This document shows, one piece after another, positions 9,454 to 17,348 of a stretch of DNA of 64,000 nucleotides. Numbering within the stretch: the stretch's first letter is position 1; the number at the start of each line of letters is the position of its first letter. Origin of the DNA: Oryzobacter faecalis (GTDB taxonomy: Bacteria > Actinomycetota > Actinomycetes > Actinomycetales > Dermatophilaceae); NCBI RefSeq assembly GCF_046764005.1, contig NZ_JBKOFW010000004.1, forward strand, positions 325,853 to 389,852, written 5' to 3'. The notes under the pieces were generated by a model. That model was not told the origin of the DNA and made no database searches. It worked only from the letters and a program-made list of their open reading frames with translations. The position numbers and the translations under genes are program-made.

Positions 9454-10980
9454 ATGGGAGGCACCCGCGGCAGCGCCGTGCTCGAGCGGCGGTCGGTGGC
9501 CGACGGCCCGATCCGCGTCGACACCAGGGCCCCCAGGGACCTCGCCCGCAACCGGCGCCGCGCCCTCGCCCTCCTCGTCCTCACGGTCGTCCTGCCCGGC
9601 TCGGCCCAGCTGGCGGCCGGCAACCGCTCCCTCGGCCGCGCCGCCCTGCGGGTGTGGGCCGGCCTGCTCGGCTCGGGGGTGCTCCTCGGTCTGCTCTTCG
9701 TCGTCAGCCGCGAGGCCGCCCTCACGGTGCTCACCCACCGGTGGACCCTCGCGGTCGCCGAGTGGGTCCTCTACGGCGTCGCGGCGCTCTGGCTCGTGCT
9801 CCTCGTCGACGCCTGGCGCCTCGGCCGGCCCGAGGAGCTGACCCGCCGCGACCGGCGCACCGTCCTCGGCATCGTCCTCGTGGCGGTCGTCGTCCTCTCC
9901 GGCGGCACTGCCTGGGCCGGCACGACCGTGGGCGAGGCGCGCAGCGCGATGGCCTCGCTCTTCACCTCCGGCGAGGCGCTCGCCACCGCCGACGGGCGCT
10001 ACAACATCCTCCTCCTCGGCGGCGACAGCGGCGCCGGGCGCGAGGGCCTGCGCCCGGACTCGATCCAGCTCGCGAGCGTCGACGCCGAGACCGGCCGGGC
10101 CGTGCTCTTCGGGTTCTCCCGCGAGACCGAGCACATCACCTTCCGGCCGGGCTCGACGATGGCGCGGCTCATGCCCGAGGGCTGGACCTGCGGTGACGAG
10201 TGCCTGCTCAACGGGCTCTACACCTGGGCCCACGACCACGCGGACCAGTTCCCGAAGGATGCCGGCGACCCGGGCGTCCTCGCGACGACCGAGGCCGTCG
10301 AGTCCCTGACCGACCTCGACGTCCAGTACCACGTCCTCGTCGACCTCAAGGGCTTCAGCAGCCTCGTCGACGCCGTCGGCGGCCTCGACATCACCGTGCA
10401 GCGGCGCACCCCGATCGGTGGTGGGGCCTCGCCGATCAAGGGCTGGATCGAGCCCGGGCAGCGGCACCTCGACGGCTACCACGCCCTGTGGTACGCCCGC
10501 AGCCGCACCAAGTCGACGAACTACGAGCGGATGGCGCGGCAGCGGTGCGTCGTCACGGCGCTGGTCCGCCAGCTCGACCCGCAGACGCTCGCCCTCAACC
10601 TCGGCGAGATCCTCGAGGCGACGAAGGGCGTCGTGCGCACCGACGTCCCGCAGGCGGCCCTGCCGGCGCTCGCCGACGTCGCGGTGAGGACCAAGGCGCA
10701 GAAGATCACGTCGGTGAACTTCGTGCCCCCGCTCATCAAGCCGTGGGACTTCGACCCGCAGGTGGTGCGGCGCACGGTGGCGCAGACGATCGAGAGGTCC
10801 GAGCGGGCCGACGACCGGGCCGCCGCGGCCGCGCCGAAGGCCACGGCGTCCTCGACCTCGGGCGACGGCCCGGCCGCCGCGACGCCCGCGAAGCCGACGA
10901 AGCAGGCCGTGATGGACCGCCCCGGCAGCGACCCGGACGCCGACACGAGCGACCTCGCGAGCGTCTGCTCGGCCGGCTGA
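9454..10980 (+). CDS. LCP-family protein with multi-span N-terminus
   Basis: 508 residues; the ATG lies 8 nt behind a GATACT hexamer, consistent with a leaderless message. Unlike the two adjacent LCP proteins it begins with about four membrane segments (near 37-55, 65-85, 100-120, 135-155). The LCP domain starts at 'YNILLLGGDSGAGREGLRPD' and uses 'VLFGFSRETEHITF' where others have the SIPRD motif; the arginine is kept. The C-terminus is Ala/Lys/Thr-rich and ends with a lone cysteine. This subtype is known in actinomycetes; its polymer is not. It precedes the double TagF gene by 43 bp, pointing to teichoic-acid-like attachment. Confidence 0.9.
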   Translation: MGGTRGSAVLERRSVADGPIRVDTRAPRDLARNRRRALALLVLTVVLPGSAQLAAGNRSLGRAALRVWAGLLGSGVLLGLLFVVSREAALTVLTHRWTLAVAEWVLYGVAALWLVLLVDAWRLGRPEELTRRDRRTVLGIVLVAVVVLSGGTAWAGTTVGEARSAMASLFTSGEALATADGRYNILLLGGDSGAGREGLRPDSIQLASVDAETGRAVLFGFSRETEHITFRPGSTMARLMPEGWTCGDECLLNGLYTWAHDHADQFPKDAGDPGVLATTEAVESLTDLDVQYHVLVDLKGFSSLVDAVGGLDITVQRRTPIGGGASPIKGWIEPGQRHLDGYHALWYARSRTKSTNYERMARQRCVVTALVRQLDPQTLALNLGEILEATKGVVRTDVPQAALPALADVAVRTKAQKITSVNFVPPLIKPWDFDPQVVRRTVAQTIERSERADDRAAAAAPKATASSTSGDGPAAATPAKPTKQAVMDRPGSDPDADTSDLASVCSAG

Positions 10981-11011
10981 CGCCGCCTCGGGTGGGCTCA
11001 CGCCGGTACGG

Positions 11012-11017
11012 GATACT
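11012..11017 (+). promoter_or_regulatory. Leaderless -10, double TagF gene
   Basis: GATACT, 6 nt before the GTG. Confidence 0.55.
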
Positions 11018-11023
11018 CCTCCG

Positions 11024-13327
11024 GTGACGTCCAACGCCTTCGCCCGGCAGAACGCGGCGAAGCTCCTCTGGGCGCCGCGCTACCTCCTCGGCGACCTCGT
11101 GACCCGCGTCGTGCCCCGCCGTCGCGAGCGGTGGGTCGTCGGCAGTGCGTTCGGCGTCCACGACGGCGCCCGCGCCCTCGTCGAGGAGCTCGTCGCCCGG
11201 GGCCGCGGGCGCGACGTCACCTGGCTGGCGCGGTCCGAGGCCGAGGAGGAGGACGCCCGCCGGCTCGGCGTGCGCGTGGCCCGGCACGGCTCGGGTGCCG
11301 CCTTCCGTGCCGCCGTGCGCGCCGGCGTCGTCGTCCTCACCCACGGCTTCGGCGACGCGAGCCGGTTCGGCACCCGGGGGGCGCTCGTCGTGCAGCTCTG
11401 GCACGGGAGCCCGCTCAAGCGGATGCACCTGGACAGCCCGGCCGCGATGCGCCTGCCGGTGCTCGGCGACCGCGGCCCCGTCCCGGGCCTGCTGGCGCAG
11501 GCCTACCGGCGGGGTGGGGCGCGCATCGGCCTGCTGCCCGTGGCCTCCTCCACCGTGCGGCCCTTCATGGCGAGCGCCCTCGGCGTCGACCCGTCCCGCG
11601 TCGAGGTGCTCGGTGAGCCGCGCACGGACGTCCTGCACCGCGGGAGCGCCGGCGACCGGCGCGCGGCGGCGCGGCGCCGGCTCGAGGAGGCCGTCGGCCC
11701 GCTCGGCGACCGCACGGTCGTGCTCCTGGCCCCGACGTGGCGCGACGGCGCGGGCGACCCCGTCGTCCCGACCGCGGCCGAGTGGACGGCGCTGGACGCC
11801 TGGCTCGAGGCGCGCGACGCCGTCCTCCTCGTCCGCCCGCACCCGCTGGCCGTCGGGGACTGGTCGCACGAGGGCGAGCGGGTCCGGCTCCTCGGGTCGG
11901 CCGTCGAGCCCGACGTCATCCGGGTGCTGTGGGGGGTCGACGCCGTCGTCAGCGACTACTCGTCGATCGTCGTCGACGCCGCGGTGACCGGGTCCCCGCT
12001 CGTCTTCCTCGCCCCGGACGAGGCCGAGTACACCGCACGCCACGGCCTCTACCTCCCGTACGCGCAGACCACCGGTGGGTCGGTGCAGCGCTCCTGGGCC
12101 GAGGCGCTCGAGCGTCTCGACGCGGTCCTCCCCGGCGGGTCGGCGGCCGACGAGGCGGCAGCACACGCCGCCGGGCTCGCCGCGCGCTACCACGAGGTCA
12201 CCGACGGCCGGGCCGCCGAGCGCGTCGTCGACCGGGTGGACGAGCTCCTCGGTGCCGCAGCCGGGCGGCCGCAGCGGGTGTTCTTCGAGAGCTTCCACGG
12301 GCGCACCGTGGCCTGCAACCCGGCGGCGCTCGACCGCGAGATCGCCACCCGCTTTCCCACGGCGACGCGCACGTGGTCGGTCTCGCGCGACGGGGTGGAG
12401 GTCCCCGATGGCGCCACGGGGGTCCGCGTCGGGACGCCCGAGTGGCTGGCCGCGCGCGACGCCGCCGACCTCCTCGTCCTCAACGACTGGATCGAGGACG
12501 ACTGGCGGCCGCGGCGCGACCAGTTCGTCCTCCAGACCTGGCACGGCACCCCGCTCAAGCGGATCGCCCTCGGTCGGCGCGGCCGGACCCCGCGCCTCGT
12601 CGCGGCGGTCGTCAAGCAGTCGACCCGCTGGTCGGCGATGCTCGCGCAGAACCCGTTCGGGGCCCGCGCACTGCGCCGCAGCTATGCGGTCGCGAAGCCG
12701 ATGTGGACCCTCGGCTACCCGCGCAACGACGTCCTCGTCACCGGCGCCGACCCCGGCCTGCGCAACCGGCTCGGTGTCACGACCCCCAAGGTCGTCCTCT
12801 ACGCCCCGACCTGGCGCGACGACGCCCTCGAGGGCCCCGACCCGCTCGACGCCGTCGACCTCGCGCGGCGGCTCGGCCCCGACTGGACCGTCCTCGTCCG
12901 CGGCCACGCCCGCACCCTCGACCGGCGCCGCGCCGTCGACGGCGAGCGGGTCCTCGACGTCTCCGCCCACCCCGACGTCAGCGACCTCATGGCCGTGTCC
13001 GACGTCCTCGTCACGGACTACTCGTCGGTGATGTTCGACTTCAGCGCGACCGGTCGGCCGCTGGTGTTCTACGTCGCCGACGAGGAGCGTTACGCGAGCG
13101 AGGTCCGCGGGTTCGCGTGGGACCTGCGCGCCACGGCCCCCGGGCCGCTCGTCCGCACGGTCCAGGAGTGCGCCGACGCCGTGGCCCGGGCCCACGACCC
13201 GGCCGAGCGCGACCGCTGGTCCGCGCGGTACCGGGCCTGGCGGGCGGAGTTCAACCCGCTCGACGACGGCCACGCGTCGGAACGCGTCGTCGACAGGCTC
13301 GTCGAGGTCGGCGCCCTCCGCCCGTGA
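11024..13327 (+). CDS. Tandem two-domain CDP-glycerol glycerophosphotransferase (TagF-TagF)
   Basis: 767 residues from GTG, 6 nt behind a GATACT hexamer. Two complete TagF/TagB-type GT-B domains lie in one chain. Domain 1 (about 1-410) has 'LWHGSPLKRM' with His127, 'LAPTWRDG', 'LVRPHPL' and 'SDYSS' with Asp311. Domain 2 (about 415-767) has 'TWHGTPLKRI' with His507, 'YAPTWRDD', 'LVRGHART' and 'TDYSS' with Asp665. These match the His/Asp residues needed in characterised TagF. Such enzymes transfer glycerol-phosphate from CDP-glycerol to membrane-bound acceptors. Both halves look catalytically intact, so one may prime and the other extend, or each may use a different polyol-phosphate; this is inference. 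Strand-mates are the upstream LCP gene and the 36.5 kb tagD. Confidence 0.9.
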   Translation: MTSNAFARQNAAKLLWAPRYLLGDLVTRVVPRRRERWVVGSAFGVHDGARALVEELVARGRGRDVTWLARSEAEEEDARRLGVRVARHGSGAAFRAAVRAGVVVLTHGFGDASRFGTRGALVVQLWHGSPLKRMHLDSPAAMRLPVLGDRGPVPGLLAQAYRRGGARIGLLPVASSTVRPFMASALGVDPSRVEVLGEPRTDVLHRGSAGDRRAAARRRLEEAVGPLGDRTVVLLAPTWRDGAGDPVVPTAAEWTALDAWLEARDAVLLVRPHPLAVGDWSHEGERVRLLGSAVEPDVIRVLWGVDAVVSDYSSIVVDAAVTGSPLVFLAPDEAEYTARHGLYLPYAQTTGGSVQRSWAEALERLDAVLPGGSAADEAAAHAAGLAARYHEVTDGRAAERVVDRVDELLGAAAGRPQRVFFESFHGRTVACNPAALDREIATRFPTATRTWSVSRDGVEVPDGATGVRVGTPEWLAARDAADLLVLNDWIEDDWRPRRDQFVLQTWHGTPLKRIALGRRGRTPRLVAAVVKQSTRWSAMLAQNPFGARALRRSYAVAKPMWTLGYPRNDVLVTGADPGLRNRLGVTTPKVVLYAPTWRDDALEGPDPLDAVDLARRLGPDWTVLVRGHARTLDRRRAVDGERVLDVSAHPDVSDLMAVSDVLVTDYSSVMFDFSATGRPLVFYVADEERYASEVRGFAWDLRATAPGPLVRTVQECADAVARAHDPAERDRWSARYRAWRAEFNPLDDGHASERVVDRLVEVGALRP

Positions 13328-13468
13328 GGGTGGCGGTCCGCCCAGCCCGCCGAGGTCGGCGGCCGCCCCGCACGCACGACGTCCGCTCCCGGCCGCACCG
13401 GCTGCCTTCTCGGCGACGGGGGCCTCCGCCCGCGCCGAAGGCCGGTACCTCTTCGCTCGCTACGCTTC

Positions 13469-13728
13469 GCGTCACCCCAGGAAGCAAAGGCGGCTGCGTC
13501 ACCCCAGGAAGCAAAGGCGGCTGCGTCACCCCAGGAAGCAAAGGCGGCTGCGTCTCCACGGGAGGCGAAGGCGGCTGCGTCTCCACGGGAGGCGAAGGCG
13601 GCTGCGTCTCCACGGGAGGCGAAGGCGGCTGCGTCTCCACGGGAGGCGAAGGCGGCTGCGTCTCCACGGGAGGCGAAGGCGGCTGCGTCTCCACGGGAGG
13701 CGAAGGCGGCTGCGTCTCCACGGGAGGC
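13469..13728. repeat. 27-bp tandem repeat (minisatellite)
   Basis: Ten consecutive units in two blocks. Units 1-3 (13469-13549) share 'gcgtcaccccaggaagcaaa' plus 'ggcggct'. Units 4-9 (13550-13711) are a variant with 'tctccacgggaggcga' in the middle, identical to one another; unit 10 stops after 17 bases. Homogenised blocks suggest recent slippage or unequal exchange. Read as protein the plus strand would give nine-residue repeats, but there is no start signal. Confidence 0.95.
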
Positions 13729-13758
13729 AGATCGCTTTGCCTCGCCGGGTGAGGCAGC

Positions 13759-13789
13759 ACGCTTTGCCTCGCCAGGGGAGGCAAAGCGT
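13759..13789. terminator. Perfect hairpin between convergent genes, possible bidirectional terminator
   Basis: A 12-bp perfect inverted repeat, 'acgctttgcctc' (13759-13770) and 'gaggcaaagcgt' (13778-13789), with a 7-nt loop. No T-run follows, which is common in high-GC actinomycetes. It lies between two convergent genes and directly after the 27-bp repeat array, whose units contain related 'gcaaagg' and 'ggaggc' pieces. Confidence 0.6.
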
Positions 13790-13833
13790 AGTGCGTGACC
13801 CAGCCATGGTGGGCGAGTGCTCGACCGCGCCCC

Positions 13834-13982
13834 CGCGCCACCACCGCCCAGCGCGTCACCACCGCCCAGCGCGTCACCACCGCCCAGCGCGTCACCACCG
13901 CCCAGCGCGCCACCACCGCCCAGCGCGTCACCACCGCGCTACGCGCCACCACCGCGCCACCGCGCCACCGCGCCACCGCGCC
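13834..13982. repeat. 18-bp tandem repeat grading into a 9-bp repeat
   Basis: Seven units of 'cgcgtcaccaccgcccag' or its c-variant from 13834 to about 13959, then a 9-bp 'ccgcgccac' repeat to about 13982. Units 2-4 are identical, and units 6-7 decay toward the 9-bp pattern. No gene signal is associated. Confidence 0.9.
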
Positions 13983-14101
13983 GTGGAGCGCGAGGCGGCT
14001 GCCCAGGTGAGTGTCGCGTGAACGAGGGCCCCGCCCGCCTCGCCTGCCTCCACCCGCCTACCTCCACCCCCCTGCCTCCACCCGCGAGCGCAGGTGACCG
14101 G

Positions 14102-15121
14102 CTACCGGCGGCGCAGGCGCGAGCTGTCGACGGTCGTCCCGGCCCCGCCGACGACGCCCTTGACGAACCCCACGCCCCACGTCGTCTGGATGACGGTGAG
14201 CACGGCGGCGTCCCGCAGCCGGTCGCGCGGGCTCTCGGCCCCCATCGACCGGGCCGCGTGGCCGAGGAAGGCCGCGTAGGCGGCGGGCGCGAGGTGGGCG
14301 AGGGCGAAGGGCAGCGGGCGGCGCCGGTCGAGCCCGGTGACCGCGACGGCCGCGCTCGCGGCGAGTCCCGCGACGAGGGCCGGTGCCGCGAGGTAGCGCC
14401 CGGCCGTGCGGCCCTGCCGGCGCACGAGCTCGCCGCGCCACACGCCTGTCGCGTACATCTGCCGGGCGAGCGGCGCCCAGCCCTCGCGCGGCCAGTAGGT
14501 GACGTCGACGTGGGGGAGGAGCCAGACGGCGTGCCCCGCGGCCAGGAGGCGCTGGTTCAGCTCGTAGTCCTCGCCACGCTTGAGCGTCTCGTCCCAGGCC
14601 CCGACCTCGAGGAGCGGTCCGCGCCGGAACGCCCCGAGGTAGGCCGTCTCGGCCGGCCCCTCGACGGTGCCCGCGTGGTGCGGCCCGCCGCCGAGGCCCA
14701 GCCCGCTGTTGTACGCGCGGGCCACGGAGCGCTGGAAGGGGGTGCGCCCGCGGGCCTTCATGACGCCGCCGACGTTGGCCGCGCCGGACCGCTCGAGCGC
14801 GGCGACGACCTCGGCCGTGTACCCGGCCGGCAGCTCGGTGTGGGAGTCGACGCGGATGACGACCTCGCCGCTCGAGGCCGCCAGGGCGACGTTGAGCCCC
14901 ACCGGGATGTCGGTGTGCGGGTTCTCGACGACGCGCACGCGGGGGTCGCGGGCCGCGAGCCGGGCGGCGGCGTCGGCGGTGCCGTCGGTGGACGGGGCGA
15001 CCGCGATGACGACCTCCTGCGGCCCGTCGTACTCCTGCGCGAGGATCGCGCCGACGGCGGCGGGCAGGCGAACGGCCTCGTTGAGGACGGGCACGAGGTA
15101 CGACACGGAGGGCAGCGGCAC
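14102..15121 (-). CDS. Glycosyltransferase family 2 with C-terminal membrane segments
   Basis: 339 residues from GTG; an AGGTGA lies about 5 nt upstream and a TAGCCT hexamer about 35 bp upstream. The GT-A domain begins 'VSYLVPVLNEAVRLPAAVGA', has 'VIRVDSHTELPAGY' with the metal-binding Asp, and 'GEDYELNQRLLAAGH' corresponding to the catalytic ED and QxxRW-like region. The last 120 residues hold two to three hydrophobic segments. It resembles ExoA-type succinoglycan glycosyltransferases. It follows the 688-residue membrane protein on the same strand (61 bp gap), and probably adds sugars to a lipid-linked surface glycan. Confidence 0.88.
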   Translation of the reverse strand: MPLPSVSYLVPVLNEAVRLPAAVGAILAQEYDGPQEVVIAVAPSTDGTADAAARLAARDPRVRVVENPHTDIPVGLNVALAASSGEVVIRVDSHTELPAGYTAEVVAALERSGAANVGGVMKARGRTPFQRSVARAYNSGLGLGGGPHHAGTVEGPAETAYLGAFRRGPLLEVGAWDETLKRGEDYELNQRLLAAGHAVWLLPHVDVTYWPREGWAPLARQMYATGVWRGELVRRQGRTAGRYLAAPALVAGLAASAAVAVTGLDRRRPLPFALAHLAPAAYAAFLGHAARSMGAESPRDRLRDAAVLTVIQTTWGVGFVKGVVGGAGTTVDSSRLRRR

Positions 15122-15182
15122 GGGTCACCTGGGGGGTCGTGGACGGGGCCGGGTCAGGCTACCGGGGTCGCGCCCCCGGACG

Positions 15183-17249
15183 TCAGGACGCGCAGGCCAC
15201 GCGCCGGTAGAGCGTGTACGGCTCGGCGGCCGCGACCTGCTCCCAGGCGGGGGAGGACCCCACGTCGTTGACGCCCGCGTAGAACTCGCGCGAGCGGCCG
15301 GCGCCCCACAGAAAGGGCAGCCCACCGGTGATGGCGTACTCGATCCGGTTCTCGGTGGCGACCCGGCACACCTCGGGGTCGGTGCCGACCTCGTCCAGCG
15401 AGAAGCCGACGAGGCGGGTCTCCGGGGTCGTGTTCGTCTTCTCCGTGGGGAAGTACATCTTCCGGCCGCTCACGACGTAGAGGTAGGACCCACCGCGCCA
15501 CGGGTCGGCCGCGGTGACCGCGTCCGCCGGAATGTGGGTCGACAGCTCGCGCAGCGCCCTCAGCTCGCCGGGGCTGGCCCACGAACGCGCCTCTCCTGGA
15601 CGGAAGTACGGCCGCAACCAGTCGACGTCGCGGTCCTTCCACGCCGCCGGCGGCACGACGACGAGCCCGAGGAGGACGCCCGCGGCGAGCAGGTCCAGCC
15701 AGGGCCGCCGGGTGCGCACGGCCACGGCGCGCCCGAGCCCGGCGAAGAGCGCGGTCGCGACGACGACCGCGGGCAGGACACCCACCGCGGCGATCCGGAT
15801 CGCGTTGTTGTACCAGGGCCACGACAGGTGCCGCAGGGTCGCGTCGTCGATGGCGACGGTCTGGAAGTACAGCGCCGCGAACGACACCGTGGCGACGACC
15901 GCCCACAGGGCCCGCCGCCGCCAGACGCACACCGCGAGCACGCCGGCGATGACGAGGTACCCGAGGAGGGGCACGGGTTCGGCGATGCGCGGGGCGAATC
16001 CCAGCACGTCGGTCCACGCCTCCGCGTGCGTCATCTCGGCACCCGGTTCCCCGACCTCGATCATCGAGGTCGGGCTCAGGTAGAGCGAGGCCACGGTCGC
16101 GGCGGCGATGGCCGCGGTGACCGTGAGGACCGGAGCCCAGCGCCACCGCGTGCCGCGGGCCTGCGCCAGCCCGCGGCGCAGCGTCGCGAACCACAGGGCG
16201 AGCCCGGCGAGGAGGACGAGGACGATGACGGCGCTCTGGTGCCCGAGAGCGAGCCCGGGCACAGCGGCCAGGGTGGCGACCGCGAGCGTCCACGTCGCGC
16301 GGGGCGACCGCTCGCGGCCGCCGATGACGTCGGTCAGCGCGACGGCGGCGGCGAGCACACCGGCAACCATCGCCTGCCCGAAGAGGTTGGGCCACAGGAC
16401 CCCGAAGCCCATGAGCATGAACGGGAACGGGATGAACACCACGCTGAGCACCGCCGCCACCGGGCCTGCCGACGCGGAGGGCGCGAGGGCCGTGCGGGCG
16501 AGCACCGCCATCCCGAGCGGCCACACGAGGCCGGCCACGACGACGACGAGCGCGGAGATCGCGACGACCGCCGAGACCCCGCTCAGCAGGCTGACCGTGG
16601 CGGCGACGGCGTGGAACCCGACGGGATAGGCGACGTTCAGCGGGCGGTCGCTGAACGTCGTGCCGTGCTGGAACGACACGTCGCGCTCGGTCGCCATCCA
16701 CTGGGTCACACCGAGGTGGAAGATCGTGTCCGGGTGCTGGGGGAACAGCTCGGGCGTCGAGGCGCTCGCGGTGAGGACCCGGGCGACGACCGCCGCGGCG
16801 AGGAGGACGCCGCCACCGGTCGCCAGGGCCAGCAGCCACCCGCGCACCGGCACGGCATCGGACGGCGGCGTCGCGGGTGCGTCGCCCGCGTCGCCCCGGT
16901 CGCCCCCGTCACCAGCGCGGTCCGCGTCACCCGTGCCGCCCGGGGTCTGGGCGACGGCTCCCGCCCGTCCGACCCGGCGCAGGACGAGGCGCAGCACGAG
17001 CGCGAGCAGCCACGTCGCACCCGCGGAGGCGGCCAGCGGCACCGGACCCCACGGCACCCCGAGCGGTGCGGAGACGCTGCCACCGGCGACGACGACCGCT
17101 GTCGACACGGGCGCGGCGAGGGCCAGGGCGAGGAGGCTGCGGCAGCCGAGGAGCCAGAGGGCCACGAGCCCGGGGACGAGGAGGAGGAGCAGGGCGACGA
17201 GGGCGGGGAGAGCGGCGTCGACCCACGTCGCGGTCCCGGGGATCAGCAC
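15183..17249 (-). CDS. Large polytopic membrane protein (DUF6541-like)
   Basis: 688 residues from GTG, fixed by a TAGCCT hexamer 6 nt upstream. About 14 or more hydrophobic segments cover residues 1-560, followed by a soluble extracytoplasmic C-terminal domain of about 130 residues with 'DPWRGGSYLYVVSGRKMYFP'. Topology and length resemble actinobacterial DUF6541 membrane proteins and, more distantly, GT-C glycosyltransferases using polyprenyl-phosphate sugars. I see no certain catalytic motif. A pairing with the downstream GT2 gene suggests a role in polyprenyl-linked sugar transfer. It is divergent from the TagF-GT4 operon. Confidence 0.75.
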   Translation of the reverse strand: MLIPGTATWVDAALPALVALLLLLVPGLVALWLLGCRSLLALALAAPVSTAVVVAGGSVSAPLGVPWGPVPLAASAGATWLLALVLRLVLRRVGRAGAVAQTPGGTGDADRAGDGGDRGDAGDAPATPPSDAVPVRGWLLALATGGGVLLAAAVVARVLTASASTPELFPQHPDTIFHLGVTQWMATERDVSFQHGTTFSDRPLNVAYPVGFHAVAATVSLLSGVSAVVAISALVVVVAGLVWPLGMAVLARTALAPSASAGPVAAVLSVVFIPFPFMLMGFGVLWPNLFGQAMVAGVLAAAVALTDVIGGRERSPRATWTLAVATLAAVPGLALGHQSAVIVLVLLAGLALWFATLRRGLAQARGTRWRWAPVLTVTAAIAAATVASLYLSPTSMIEVGEPGAEMTHAEAWTDVLGFAPRIAEPVPLLGYLVIAGVLAVCVWRRRALWAVVATVSFAALYFQTVAIDDATLRHLSWPWYNNAIRIAAVGVLPAVVVATALFAGLGRAVAVRTRRPWLDLLAAGVLLGLVVVPPAAWKDRDVDWLRPYFRPGEARSWASPGELRALRELSTHIPADAVTAADPWRGGSYLYVVSGRKMYFPTEKTNTTPETRLVGFSLDEVGTDPEVCRVATENRIEYAITGGLPFLWGAGRSREFYAGVNDVGSSPAWEQVAAAEPYTLYRRVACAS

Positions 17250-17255
17250 CGTAGG

Positions 17256-17261
17256 AGGCTA
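17256..17261 (-). promoter_or_regulatory. Leaderless -10, DUF6541-like gene
   Basis: TAGCCT, 6 nt before the GTG. Confidence 0.55.
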
Positions 17262-17294
17262 CGGCACGATTCGGGGAGGCGGTCGACCCGCCAC

Positions 17295-17300
17295 TACACT
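17295..17300 (+). promoter_or_regulatory. -10 of the TagF-GT4/tagGH operon
   Basis: TACACT, 48 bp before the ATG; this gene has a leader and a ribosome site (GGGAGAG). Confidence 0.5.
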
Positions 17301-17348
17301 GCGCAAGGCGAACCGCACACCGGAACCGAACGGGAGAGCTGACGATCC

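Larger units (their letters stand above)
13328..14101. other. Convergent intergenic region with two minisatellites and a hairpin
   Basis: 774 bp without a credible gene, between the double-TagF gene and a GT2 gene on the opposite strand. It holds a 27-bp tandem array, a perfect 12-bp-stem hairpin and an 18-bp tandem array (separate entries). Frames are open on both strands through the arrays only because the unit lengths are multiples of three and lack stops. The first 110 bp and the last 100 bp show no feature I can name. Confidence 0.8.

Noticed and set aside
10736..13273. 845-codon minus-strand frame opposite the double TagF gene
   Set aside because: Low-complexity translation without motifs; the plus strand carries two sets of TagF catalytic residues.
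13441..13752. C-terminal extension of a plus-strand frame reading nine-residue repeats (VSTGGEGGC)
   Set aside because: It belongs to a shadow frame of the TagF gene; the real gene stops at 13327.
13251..13976. Repetitive protein 'PPSPPVETQ' on the minus strand across the minisatellite
   Set aside because: It arises because the 27-bp unit has no stop in this frame; no ribosome site or promoter, and it overlaps the end of the TagF gene.
13469..13982. CRISPR array
   Set aside because: The repeats are contiguous without unique spacers, and no cas gene is near.
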